Source: JAKPKF01 sp964579365 (GTDB lineage Bacteria > Patescibacteriota > Dojkabacteria > SC72). Taken from it: DNA of 40,194 bases. Both the position numbers and the translations under genes were made by a program. The stretch spans positions 1 to 40,194 of the forward strand of contig CAZOFW010000002.1 of NCBI GenBank assembly GCA_964579365.1, written 5' to 3'. The notes below the pieces were generated by a model. It saw only the letters and a list, made by a program, of their open reading frames with translations, was not told the origin of the DNA and ran no database searches. Shown piece after piece: positions 22,482 to 30,625 of this stretch. The stretch's first letter is position 1. Each line of letters begins with the position of its first letter.

Positions 22482-23855
22482 TTAAACAATCTTTCCTTCA
22501 AACCCCCAATGCTGTCCTGCTTTGGCAAGTGCAGAATCTGGATTTTGAACAATCCAGTCATGAATATTTCCTCTACCAAGAGCAATATCCTTCGCTTGTA
22601 CTACAGCCTCGACACCAGCCTCAATGCCCCATGGATGACCTAGAACCCCTCCACCACACTGTATTATGATATCTTCTCCAAGCTGCTTAATAGATTCTCC
22701 AATTGTACCTGGATGAAGACCACCAGAAGCAACATGCCATACTGGCTTCATTCCGAACCAATTCTGGCCCAGTGTCATAGAACTCTCTGGCGTAACATCT
22801 AATTGCAGAGCATCTCTTATCAATTTTGGCTCCCCGTAGTTCTCCATCTTCGTCTTAGGAGCACCACCATGTATGGAATCTACTCCAAGAAGACGCATTA
22901 ACTTAGCAATTACTACCATAGACATAGAGAAATCTGCGATAAAGCCCTTGTCATAGACACCTCTTCCAGAATCCCTGTCAAACAGACCGTGCATAGCTCT
23001 ATGTGCATGTATTGCCAGCCCTGGATTCTTTAATCTCATTGTATGTACCGCTGTAAATCCAGTAACTACAACATCCAACATCATCCATCTTCCACCTTGT
23101 GCCTTTATACGATCAGTTCTCTCAATCATAGTATCAAAGTTAGAATGAGTAACATTGCAGAGATAGAATTTCTTTTTTCCAGACTTCTTTTCAATATCTC
23201 TCTGCACTTCCAAAACCCTGTCACATCTCTCTTCGAATTTGTTAAAAAACAAACTTGTTAAATTCTCATCGTCCTTAATACCATGATAATCACCATTTGC
23301 AGCAGTAAACAGAATCTTCGCCAATTCTGCCTGTTCCTTTGCTGTTCTTCCTACTTTTGGCTTAGGTACGGTACAAAGAAGAGGTCCCTCCTCTAATTGC
23401 ATCTGCTCTCTTACTCCACTAATACCAAACTGTGGACCAGGAAATGATTGAACAATCGCCTTTGGAAATCTAATATCCAAGCATCTGAAAGCTTTAAGCA
23501 TCTTCATCCCATCTATATTTCCCACCACACCAGCTAGTAGTCCAGACATATTTCCAAGCTCAAAAAGCTCTTTCTTGTAGGCAATCTTGAACGTTTTTGT
23601 CTTCGGTTCAAGATCAAAAGCTACTGCCTTCATCTTGTCTGCCATCTTTACACCAGAATTTTTGCCAGAGTAAACACCTGTCCATGTACCGGTAGAACTT
23701 TCAGCAGCACATGCTGCCGCCACGTCCTCAAATTTATCCATCTCAACACCATCTGCAAGTTCGATATCTAAGTATGAGATAATGTAGTCCTCATCAGGAT
23801 TCTTTGGTTTCCAACCCTTAGGTGCTACATATGATGAATGATCTGAGCTAAACAT
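22482..23855 (-). CDS. rbcL: Ribulose-1,5-bisphosphate carboxylase large subunit, form II/III-like
   Basis: A 457-residue RuBisCO with an intact active site. N-terminal AAESSTGTWT (50-59) and VGNIDG (111-116) are present; the catalytic lysine sits in PKPKVG (K165), the carbamylated lysine in GIKDDENLT (K194) with metal ligands D196/E197. HAHRAMH carries H285, IHGG carries H329, loop 6 KTKMEN carries K336, SGGLHP carries S377, and GGGVLGHPWG binds phosphate. KDDENLT is form III-like while the length and loop 6 look form II-like, so I call it form II/III. In CPR it is thought to work in AMP/ribose salvage, not a Calvin cycle; AMP phosphorylase and R15P isomerase are absent here. No small subunit is present. 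Confidence 0.93.
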   Translation of the reverse strand: MFSSDHSSYVAPKGWKPKNPDEDYIISYLDIELADGVEMDKFEDVAAACAAESSTGTWTGVYSGKNSGVKMADKMKAVAFDLEPKTKTFKIAYKKELFELGNMSGLLAGVVGNIDGMKMLKAFRCLDIRFPKAIVQSFPGPQFGISGVREQMQLEEGPLLCTVPKPKVGRTAKEQAELAKILFTAANGDYHGIKDDENLTSLFFNKFEERCDRVLEVQRDIEKKSGKKKFYLCNVTHSNFDTMIERTDRIKAQGGRWMMLDVVVTGFTAVHTMRLKNPGLAIHAHRAMHGLFDRDSGRGVYDKGFIADFSMSMVVIAKLMRLLGVDSIHGGAPKTKMENYGEPKLIRDALQLDVTPESSMTLGQNWFGMKPVWHVASGGLHPGTIGESIKQLGEDIIIQCGGGVLGHPWGIEAGVEAVVQAKDIALGRGNIHDWIVQNPDSALAKAGQHWGFEGKIV

Positions 23856-23884
23856 TGGCAGTAATGTTAAGGTTATATATCTAC

Positions 23885-23913
23885 ATATTAAAGCAAAGCT
23901 CTCCTTTTGTAAA
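23885..23913 (-). promoter_or_regulatory. Promoter of rbcL-proS
   Basis: On the - strand TTTACA (23913-23908), 17 bases, then TAATAT (23890-23885), a weak -10. It ends 29 nt before the rbcL ATG and lies divergent to rlmN. Confidence 0.45.
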
Positions 23914-23927
23914 ATACCTATCTAGGA

Positions 23928-23933
23928 TATAAT
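23928..23933 (+). promoter_or_regulatory. -10 box of rlmN (leaderless layout)
   Basis: TATAAT ends five bases before the rlmN ATG at 23939; a weak TTTTGT lies 17 bases upstream. Transcription would start within a base or two of the start codon. Confidence 0.55.
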
Positions 23934-23938
23934 GCGGT

Positions 23939-24940
23939 ATGTTTAAAAAATTCATAACTAAATACAACCTTCCCTCTTTTAGATTAAAACAGTTGCAAGA
24001 GCAGTACTTTCAACACAATATATCTTCTTGGGATGAGTTAACCACATGGTCTAAAGATATGAGGGAGACATTAAAAAAGGAAGTCCCCTTCTCTAAGCTT
24101 TCCAATTGCCAAGAATTTAGTTCAAGTGATGGTAGAACTGTAAAATTACTGTCATACACCAGTGATGGGTATCCAGTAGAAACGGTTTTAATGAGGAACA
24201 AGGAAAGACTAACCATCTGCATAAGTAGTATGAGTGGTTGTCCTGTTGGTTGTAAGTTCTGTGCAACAGGAAGAATGAAAAACAACAGAATCCTTGATGA
24301 GCAAGAGATAATTGACCAAGTTATGCATTTTAAAAGGAAATTAGCAAAGAAAAACGAGAGTGTTACAAATATTGTTTTTATGGGTATGGGAGAGCCTTTG
24401 TTGAATTTAAGCAATGTGCTTAAAGCCATAAAGATACTTACAGATCCCGAGTTAATTGGGCTTGGTAGAAGAAGGATTACCCTTTCTACGGTTGGATATA
24501 TAGAACCATTAAAAGAATTTTTCAAAGCAAATACGGGTGTTAAATTGGCAATTAGTCTACATGCACCAACCCAGAAGCTAAGAGAGTTCTTAATGTCAAA
24601 GGTAGCTAAGGAGAACAGGTTAGATGATTTGATGAAGATATTGATAGATTACCAGAAAAAGAAGGGAAAGAAGGTCACATACGAATATATATTAATAAAG
24701 GATGTAAATGATTCAGTAGAGCATGCTAAAGAGTTAGCAAAGTTGCTTAAGAACCAGATTTGTTTGGTTAATTTGATTAATTTCAATAAATCGGACAATA
24801 TTCCTTTCGAAGCTACAACAAAGAGAAGGGTTGAGGATTTTCAAACTATTCTTAATTCAAGAGATATTAACAATACACTTAGATATTCCCATGGTAATGA
24901 TATTCTTGCTGCTTGTGGACAGTTGGCTTCAAAACAATAG
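23939..24940 (+). CDS. rlmN: Dual-specificity 23S rRNA/tRNA methyltransferase RlmN
   Basis: A 333-residue radical-SAM methyltransferase making 2-methyladenosine at 23S rRNA A2503 and tRNA A37. The [4Fe-4S] motif is SGCPVGCKFCATG (about residues 99-111, CxxxCxxC), followed by GMGEPLLN, ITLSTVGY and ISLHAPTQKLREFLMSKV. The second catalytic cysteine is in the C-terminal motif DILAACGQL, completing the family's dual-cysteine mechanism. N-terminal region 1-60 is the usual RNA-binding helical part. It is divergent from rbcL and convergent with the next gene by two bases. Confidence 0.95.
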   Translation: MFKKFITKYNLPSFRLKQLQEQYFQHNISSWDELTTWSKDMRETLKKEVPFSKLSNCQEFSSSDGRTVKLLSYTSDGYPVETVLMRNKERLTICISSMSGCPVGCKFCATGRMKNNRILDEQEIIDQVMHFKRKLAKKNESVTNIVFMGMGEPLLNLSNVLKAIKILTDPELIGLGRRRITLSTVGYIEPLKEFFKANTGVKLAISLHAPTQKLREFLMSKVAKENRLDDLMKILIDYQKKKGKKVTYEYILIKDVNDSVEHAKELAKLLKNQICLVNLINFNKSDNIPFEATTKRRVEDFQTILNSRDINNTLRYSHGNDILAACGQLASKQ

Positions 24941-24942
24941 CT

Positions 24943-25962
24943 CTATAGTGAATATTCAACAAAACTATTTTCCGAGGGAAGGCCATAGCAGAAAAAAGCT
25001 TTTGATTCATTTGGAAGAAAGATGGCAGAGCCAATTGTCTCTTTTTCCCTACATATAGGATATTCACTGTCTTGTCTATCAGAAAGTATGCCTCTTACAT
25101 CATTAAAACCCATCTTCTCTTTAACAAGCTCCCTTGCTCTTTCATATCTTCTTTCGGAACTTTTTGTATGGAAATCTTCATACTCCTTTAATTCTGGAGT
25201 AAGATAGTGGTTTGTATGAATGTACGGTTTGCCTAATGAATTTTCAATACCAACCCTATCTCCTGCTATCTCGATGTTTCGGACATTCTCTCCTTGTACC
25301 AATACATGATTAAAACCAGATGCCCTTGGCACAGATTCGATTATTTCCTCCGCTTCAGTTAATGATTTTGCTTCTAAAATTGCTCTCGCTATATAATTCT
25401 TTGGCACTCCTATTCCGTTTGCCTGATGTAAATCATTAATACACTGGACTAATCCGAATGAATTCATAGAAGCAGAAAGACCTGGAACTCCAACATTGTA
25501 GTTCAAACCAATGAAAGACCTCTCTTTCATTTTAACTTTCAATATATATAATTCATCGATAACATCGATAGACCAATCTTCATTGTGACCAATGATCGGG
25601 AATCCATTGTTAAATCCAACAACAACCGTACAATGATCTTGGTTTACCATATCTTGCCTATCGGACTCTTCAAAAGGATCATATGCCTCACGATTATTGA
25701 TGAAGAAGTAATCAATCAAAGGTACCTCTGCTGAATTAGCAATCGCTTCAGACTCGTCTATTAAATTGGGAAAATACTCACGGGTAATGGACAAACAGGC
25801 ATTTGATTTTTCAAGATATGTATCATAGCGATCAATCTCTAGTTTTCTTTTCCTCACACTTTCTTGGATTTGTTTTCTGAATGTAGTGCCAATGAATTCC
25901 CCTATCTCCTTATATCCACCAGATATTTCATAATACGGAAGTTTTTTGCTTTCCTTTTCCAT
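24943..25962 (-). CDS. C45-like autoproteolytic acyltransferase/hydrolase
   Basis: A 339-residue protein of the NTN-hydrolase fold, C45 (acyl-CoA:6-aminopenicillanate acyltransferase/carcinine-hydrolase) group. The signature CTVVVGFNNGFPIIGHNEDW begins at C111, matching the family's CT...GxNxDW, with supporting stretches NSFGLVQCINDL and VQGENVRNIEIAG. The residue before C111 is His, where many active members have Gly for self-cleavage; the N-terminal 110 residues may therefore stay attached or the cleavage may differ. The substrate is unknown; an amide such as an acyl-amino acid would suit the family. The ATG at 25962 follows an AGGA by eight bases. Confidence 0.75.
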   Translation of the reverse strand: MEKESKKLPYYEISGGYKEIGEFIGTTFRKQIQESVRKRKLEIDRYDTYLEKSNACLSITREYFPNLIDESEAIANSAEVPLIDYFFINNREAYDPFEESDRQDMVNQDHCTVVVGFNNGFPIIGHNEDWSIDVIDELYILKVKMKERSFIGLNYNVGVPGLSASMNSFGLVQCINDLHQANGIGVPKNYIARAILEAKSLTEAEEIIESVPRASGFNHVLVQGENVRNIEIAGDRVGIENSLGKPYIHTNHYLTPELKEYEDFHTKSSERRYERARELVKEKMGFNDVRGILSDRQDSEYPICREKETIGSAIFLPNESKAFFCYGLPSENSFVEYSL

Positions 25963-25988
25963 TCATTAAATCCTAATTTTATAATACA

Positions 25989-26062
25989 TCGGGGTGACTC
26001 GACTTGAACGAGCGACCTCTACGTCCCGAACGTAGCGCTCTAGCCATCTGAGCTACACCCCG
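25989..26062 (-). tRNA. tRNA-Pro(CGG)
   Basis: On the - strand: acceptor CGGGGTG/CACCCCG (26062-26056 with 25996-25990), anticodon stem CTACG/CGTAG and loop TTCGGGA giving CGG. Discriminator A at 25989, no encoded CCA. Its first base abuts the stop of the DUF1232 gene. Confidence 0.93.
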
Positions 26063-26251
26063 TTATTTTACTTCCTTCTTATTCTCTTTTTGGAAATCCA
26101 CATACTGTTTTACAAGCCCAGCTAGCAATACAACTGCATCATCTACATTTCCCAATAAAGGTATAGCGTCAGCTATTAGATCTATTGGCAGTATTAAATA
26201 CAGTAGTGCAACAACAATAACCCATTTCTTTTTTAAAAATTCTCCTAACAT
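26063..26251 (-). CDS. Small DUF1232 (YkvA-like) membrane protein
   Basis: A 62-residue protein with one or two hydrophobic segments and the DUF1232 signature YLILPIDLIADAIPLLGNVDDAVVL (about 18-42; family pattern Y-x4-P-x-DLIPDxIPxxGxxDD). Function of the family is unknown. The ATG at 26251 follows a TATATT by six bases. It lies between argS and tRNA-Pro on the same strand. Confidence 0.85.
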   Translation of the reverse strand: MLGEFLKKKWVIVVALLYLILPIDLIADAIPLLGNVDDAVVLLAGLVKQYVDFQKENKKEVK

Positions 26252-26257
26252 ATTCGT

Positions 26258-26263
26258 AATATA
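26258..26263 (-). promoter_or_regulatory. Possible -10 box of the DUF1232 gene
   Basis: TATATT on the - strand ends six bases before the ATG. AT-rich surroundings make this weaker than the other examples. Confidence 0.35.
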
Positions 26264-26272
26264 TAAAATTAA

Positions 26273-28042
26273 CTACATCTGCTCCACAACCTCTATACCT
26301 AAGAGATTTAAACCATCTTTCATTGTAATCATGGTAGCCTCTACTACACTTAAGAGAAATACTTTGTCATCATCCTGAGCATCAAGTACCCGAACATTCT
26401 GGTAGAAGTTGTTAAATTTCTGTCCTAAATCGAACAGATATTGGCAAAGTATTGATGGAGAATAACTCATACCCGAGTTAAGCACAACGCCCCCATACTT
26501 GCCAATATGCGCAAGTAACTCCTTTGTGTAAGGGTTTGCCAAACAGCTACCCAAGCATAGACTTCCCAAATCCTTGCAACCAGAATCCTTCAATATGGAA
26601 TTACCCCTTGCATAAACGTAGAGAAGATATGGACCAGTATCGCCATCGAAACTAATACTCTTTTCGAAATCAAAGACAACATCCTTACCTACCCCTACTT
26701 TAAGAAAAGCGTACTTTATAGCGGCTTGAGATATCTTTTCAGCAGTCTCGTCCTTCTCACCCTTACCATTTTCCTCCATTACAGCCAGAACTCTCTTTTT
26801 TGTTTCATCTAGCAACCACTGGGCCTCTATGATTTTTCCTTTTCTACTAGACATTTTCTCTGCACCAGGAAGCCTGACCATACCATGAGATATATGCCTT
26901 GTCTTTCCTGCGAGATCTTTTCTAACCTTGCCTAAAGCATCAAACAATACCTTGAAATAACCTGCTTGTTCGTTACCAGTAATGATTATTGACTCATCGT
27001 AATCTACTAGCTCATCTTTCTTTATTGCCAAACCTAAATCTTTCGCTTCATATGTTGGAATTCCATATTTATTTACGAAAACCCTTGTATGCAAGCCCTT
27101 TTCTTTGTCTCCTTCATATATAATTGCACCATCATCTTCCTTAAACACACTCCCTACATTATCTAGAACTACCTTCAAACCACTCTCCCCGACTTCACTT
27201 TCGAAGAAGTAGTAGTCAAAAGAGGTACCTACTCGGTCATATATCGTTTCAAAGTAATCTAAACACCACAATCTACCCTTCTGGTATATATCTTTTAGAT
27301 CAATTCCCTCGTACTGTGGAGCTTCTTTCTTCTCTAATTGAGATACAAACATTGAGAATATATAGTAATTAATAGCATCTATCTCCTTAATTGCGTCCTC
27401 ATCCTTCTCATCATCGTAATACTGGAAACCAAGCATATACGCGTCGCCCAAGTACTTTACCCTATCCACTAAACTCTTTTTCTCAATATCTTCAAATGAT
27501 CTCCCCTCCTCACTCATTTTTTTAATAATTCCCCACAAAGTCTTGGCAACATGAAGACCTACATCCCCTTGGTAGTTAGCCCTCTTAACCGTAGCACCTA
27601 GGGCCTCTGAAAGCCTAGCAAAGGATTCTCCTACGACATTGGTATATAGATGACCAATATGTAGTATTTTGAATGGATTTGCGTCTGTGTACTCGATAAC
27701 AATCTTCTTATCCTCTTTGCCACCAATCTTAGAAAATTCCCCACTCTTTACCTTACTTAACTCCTTAAGTAAATGCTGGCTTGATACAAAGAAATTGATA
27801 AATCCAGGCTTTACCGCCTCTATCTTCTCAATATCCACATCTTCGGAGATCTTGGAAACAATATCATTTGCAATATCTAAAGGGTTTCTTTTCAAAGCAG
27901 AAGAAAGCCTCATTGCAATATTGCTTGAGAAGTCACCATTTCCTTCAATCCTTGGTTCTTCCACCTCTATTACATCATACTCAACACCCATCTCTTTAAG
28001 AGAGCTGGCAATCATTACTTCAATCTTCTTCTTAATATCCAT
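26273..28042 (-). CDS. argS: Arginyl-tRNA synthetase
   Basis: A 589-residue class I synthetase. The HIGH signature is in NPFKILHIGHLYTN, preceded by the typical EYTDANP, and the KMSKS loop is EKMSSRKGKII. The N-terminal Add-1 domain (1-105) and the C-terminal DALR anticodon-binding domain are present, and the length is normal. I chose the ATG at 28042 (MDIKKKIEV), since longer versions would start inside tRNA-Arg(TCG). It is followed on the same strand by the DUF1232 gene and preceded by two tRNA-Arg genes, so synthetase and two of its tRNAs lie side by side. Confidence 0.95.
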   Translation of the reverse strand: MDIKKKIEVMIASSLKEMGVEYDVIEVEEPRIEGNGDFSSNIAMRLSSALKRNPLDIANDIVSKISEDVDIEKIEAVKPGFINFFVSSQHLLKELSKVKSGEFSKIGGKEDKKIVIEYTDANPFKILHIGHLYTNVVGESFARLSEALGATVKRANYQGDVGLHVAKTLWGIIKKMSEEGRSFEDIEKKSLVDRVKYLGDAYMLGFQYYDDEKDEDAIKEIDAINYYIFSMFVSQLEKKEAPQYEGIDLKDIYQKGRLWCLDYFETIYDRVGTSFDYYFFESEVGESGLKVVLDNVGSVFKEDDGAIIYEGDKEKGLHTRVFVNKYGIPTYEAKDLGLAIKKDELVDYDESIIITGNEQAGYFKVLFDALGKVRKDLAGKTRHISHGMVRLPGAEKMSSRKGKIIEAQWLLDETKKRVLAVMEENGKGEKDETAEKISQAAIKYAFLKVGVGKDVVFDFEKSISFDGDTGPYLLYVYARGNSILKDSGCKDLGSLCLGSCLANPYTKELLAHIGKYGGVVLNSGMSYSPSILCQYLFDLGQKFNNFYQNVRVLDAQDDDKVFLLSVVEATMITMKDGLNLLGIEVVEQM

Positions 28043-28049
28043 ATTCTTT

Positions 28050-28055
28050 ATTCTA
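28050..28055 (-). promoter_or_regulatory. -10 box of argS (leaderless layout)
   Basis: TAGAAT on the - strand ends 7 nt before the argS ATG at 28042, directly behind tRNA-Arg(TCG). No -35 is visible in the tRNA. Confidence 0.45.
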
Positions 28056-28063
28056 ACATAATG

Positions 28064-28137
28064 CGCACTCGGAGGGATTCGAACCCCCAACCGTCGGTTC
28101 CGAAGACCGATGCTCTATCCAGTTGAGCCACGAGTGC
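28064..28137 (-). tRNA. tRNA-Arg(TCG)
   Basis: On the - strand: acceptor GCACTCG/CGAGTGC (28137-28131 with 28071-28065), anticodon stem TCGGT/ACCGA and loop CTTCGGA with anticodon TCG, reading CGA and other CGN codons. Discriminator G, no CCA. Lies between tRNA-Arg(GCG) and argS. Confidence 0.93.
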
Positions 28138-28149
28138 ACTTCAAATATA

Positions 28150-28223
28150 CGTACCTGGCCGGAATCGAACCGACAACCGTTGGCTCCGCAAGCCAATGCT
28201 CTATCCAATTGAGCTACAGGTAC
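28150..28223 (-). tRNA. tRNA-Arg(GCG)
   Basis: On the - strand: acceptor GTACCTG/CAGGTAC (28223-28217 with 28157-28151), anticodon stem TTGGC/GCCAA and loop TTGCGGA, giving anticodon GCG. Most bacteria read CGC/CGU with an ACG tRNA edited to inosine, so G34 here is unusual. No CCA is encoded. Confidence 0.9.
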
Positions 28224-28259
28224 AAAAGAGCTATTAATGTATTAATTCTATCACAATTA

Positions 28260-29069
28260 TTACAATTCAAATACAATATTCCCTTGCTCATATGTTATTA
28301 AATATTGCACATTAAGCTTTTTGAACATTTCAACTGTTTCATCATGGGGATGACCGAATTTATTCCCTTCACCAACGGAACAGATGGCAATCTCTGGTTT
28401 GACAGAATTGAGAAACATCTCCGAAGATGCTGTCCTTGAGCAGTGGTGTCCTGCCTTGAGTATATCTACATCAACGATATCACCAGAAATCTCCTCCTCA
28501 ACTTCCTTCTCAGCGTCTCCAGTCAAAAGGAATCGTTTTCCATTAACTTCTACATCCAAAATAACAGATTCATTGTTAATATTTTTCTCACACTTAGCCT
28601 CTACAGGATACGCTACAGATACAGAGATATTCCCATACTGAAGCTTAGTCGAAGAATCAACTTTAACCAGTTTGTCAGCGTATTTTTCAGCTAAGAAGAC
28701 ATATGAGGGAGTATCTGTGCACGACGGAGAATACCAGATACTATCTACATTATAATTCTCCAAAACCATCAGCAACCCTTTCAGATGATCATCGTGGGCA
28801 TGCGTGAGCACGACAACCTCGATTGTCCTGTCATATACCGGCATATACTTTGGAAGTTGGAACAACACTGCATCGTCTGGTCCTCCATCTACTAGGATTT
28901 GAAACCCCTCTTGCTGTATTAGAGTTGCATCCCCCTGCCCTACATCAAGGAACGCAACTACAGGCCCATGGCTATTCCCTCTACTCTGCACAAAAGCCGC
29001 AATTACGACAAACAAAATCACTAACCAATTTTTAAGAAAAAACCTTAAGATAGTAGTTAGAATTTTCAT
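28260..29069 (-). CDS. Stand-alone ComEC-type metallo-beta-lactamase-fold hydrolase
   Basis: A 269-residue protein. An N-terminal membrane anchor (about 10-27) leads to a metallo-beta-lactamase fold of the ComEC C-terminal group: FLDVGQGDATLIQQ, ILVDGGP, the metal-binding LTHAHDDHLKGL (about residues 89-100), LLTGDAE and LKAGHHCS, and GHPHDE near the end. In most bacteria this domain is the last part of ComEC, and is thought to degrade the non-transported DNA strand. Here it is a separate gene, overlapping the 3' end of comEC by 38 bases, so it is surely co-expressed with it. Confidence 0.87.
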   Translation of the reverse strand: MKILTTILRFFLKNWLVILFVVIAAFVQSRGNSHGPVVAFLDVGQGDATLIQQEGFQILVDGGPDDAVLFQLPKYMPVYDRTIEVVVLTHAHDDHLKGLLMVLENYNVDSIWYSPSCTDTPSYVFLAEKYADKLVKVDSSTKLQYGNISVSVAYPVEAKCEKNINNESVILDVEVNGKRFLLTGDAEKEVEEEISGDIVDVDILKAGHHCSRTASSEMFLNSVKPEIAICSVGEGNKFGHPHDETVEMFKKLNVQYLITYEQGNIVFEL

Positions 29070-30624
29070 CTCCTACAGGATAGTAATATATACAAAATAA
29101 TACAATAATTATCACCAAAAATATTGATGTCCACCTTCCATCAGTTAGATTCCAATAACCAAAACCACTCTTCCCGATTAACTGCACCACTGCTTCAACA
29201 TACTTTAGCTGCAGATCCACAACCAACATTAAGAAATTGCTGGATAAAACAAGTCCTAGTGCTCCAAACAACATAGTTGATTCAATAACAGGCAATACCA
29301 AAGTATTGGCCAAAACAGCCCACATTGAAAAGGTCTGGAATGTAGATATTGATATTGGAAGAGTAGCAATTGTACAGCTGATAGTAGTTAGCACAGTATT
29401 AACGAAAAATCCCTCCTTGGAACCAATCTTTAAAGCATTAGTGATCGATGGAAGAAGATATATAAGACCACCTGTAGCACAGCAAGATAGTTGAAATCCC
29501 ACATCAAAAACAATCTTTGGATTAAATAGTACAAAAATAAAGATACAGAGAAAAAAGATCGTATGGATTTCCCCTCTCCGGCCAAAAAGCAGACCAATTA
29601 AAGATACACTTGCCATTATACAGGCCCTGACTATCGATGCGGACACACCGGAAAGTAGACAGAAACACCAAATTAAGACTACAGATATTACAATTCTCAC
29701 ATTCTTCGGCAGAAATTTCAAAGACGAGTTCAGCACTATAAGCAAGATAGTTACATTGTATCCAGAGGCAGCAACTATGTGACTTATACCTGCAATACGA
29801 ACATAAGAATCGAAGGTTTTGCTAAAAAGCCTGTTCTCACCCATTAATATGCCCACAAACAAGGAGGACAGTGGCTCATTTATATATTTCTCCACTTTTT
29901 CTATAATTTTTTGTTTCAAATCGACAAGAGATCTTCGCAAAATATAACTACTCTTAAAATCCTCACACTCGACTTTGGGGTACTCCATTAAAAAATAAAT
30001 ATTTTTGTTTTTTAGAAATTTTTTGTAATCAAAATTTTCGGAATTTTTTGGTTCGACTAAATTGCCAGAAAATTTACACTCATCCCCTACTTGAAATTTT
30101 TCAAATCTTTCAACTTTGACTAAAATATCTCCTGAAATATCACTATCCCGTAGAGGGTGCACTGTGAGATTCTGGTAACTGTGCTTTTGGGCTGGTTCAG
30201 AAAGAACATAACCCTCAAATTCTGTGTAACCCGAAGTGAAACTCGTTGCTGAATTTGAAACAATTTCTTCCTTGCCTACAATAGCGCTGGATCGCACCAG
30301 GCTAAAAGTGGCTATAGCAAAGACAAGAAGAAATATACTCATACCTACCCTCCTCCTCTCTCTAAGGTCCCTCATATCCCTACCCATAAAATTGTTGTCT
30401 CTTTCTCTTTTGGCTATACAGCCATACATCACAAGGCATAGGAGTATAGACGCAACCGCGTAGAACAATCCGATAGTTGGCACACTCGTACTGTTTCTCA
30501 GAAGGACTATTCCAACTGAAATATATATGACATGTAAAACAGAGACCAAGATGATTTTGAAATCCCAAACATAAACAACCAAACTTACAAACCTCTGAGC
30601 AAAAACTTTGGGAGAGTGAAACAT
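29032..30624 (-). CDS. comEC: Competence channel protein ComEC (without hydrolase domain)
   Basis: A 530-residue polytopic protein. After two N-terminal membrane regions comes a DUF4131/OB-like segment (about 100-230; EGYVLSEPAQKHSYQNLTV). The competence domain follows (about 255-500), with FVGILMGENRLFSKTFDSYVRIAGISHIVAASGYNVTILL, whose GISHxxAxSGxxV core marks the family, and several helices. It forms the inner-membrane channel for single-stranded DNA uptake. I start it at the ATG at 30624, one base after the comEA stop, not at 30678. Its C-terminal hydrolase is encoded separately downstream. Confidence 0.88.
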   Translation of the reverse strand: MFHSPKVFAQRFVSLVVYVWDFKIILVSVLHVIYISVGIVLLRNSTSVPTIGLFYAVASILLCLVMYGCIAKRERDNNFMGRDMRDLRERRRVGMSIFLLVFAIATFSLVRSSAIVGKEEIVSNSATSFTSGYTEFEGYVLSEPAQKHSYQNLTVHPLRDSDISGDILVKVERFEKFQVGDECKFSGNLVEPKNSENFDYKKFLKNKNIYFLMEYPKVECEDFKSSYILRRSLVDLKQKIIEKVEKYINEPLSSLFVGILMGENRLFSKTFDSYVRIAGISHIVAASGYNVTILLIVLNSSLKFLPKNVRIVISVVLIWCFCLLSGVSASIVRACIMASVSLIGLLFGRRGEIHTIFFLCIFIFVLFNPKIVFDVGFQLSCCATGGLIYLLPSITNALKIGSKEGFFVNTVLTTISCTIATLPISISTFQTFSMWAVLANTLVLPVIESTMLFGALGLVLSSNFLMLVVDLQLKYVEAVVQLIGKSGFGYWNLTDGRWTSIFLVIIIVLFCIYYYPVGDENSNYYLKVFS

Positions 30625-30625
30625 T

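Noticed and set aside
28043..28090. Longer argS starting inside tRNA-Arg(TCG)
   Set aside because: The first 16 residues would be tRNA sequence; the ATG at 28042 starts a typical ArgRS and sits 7 nt after a -10 box.
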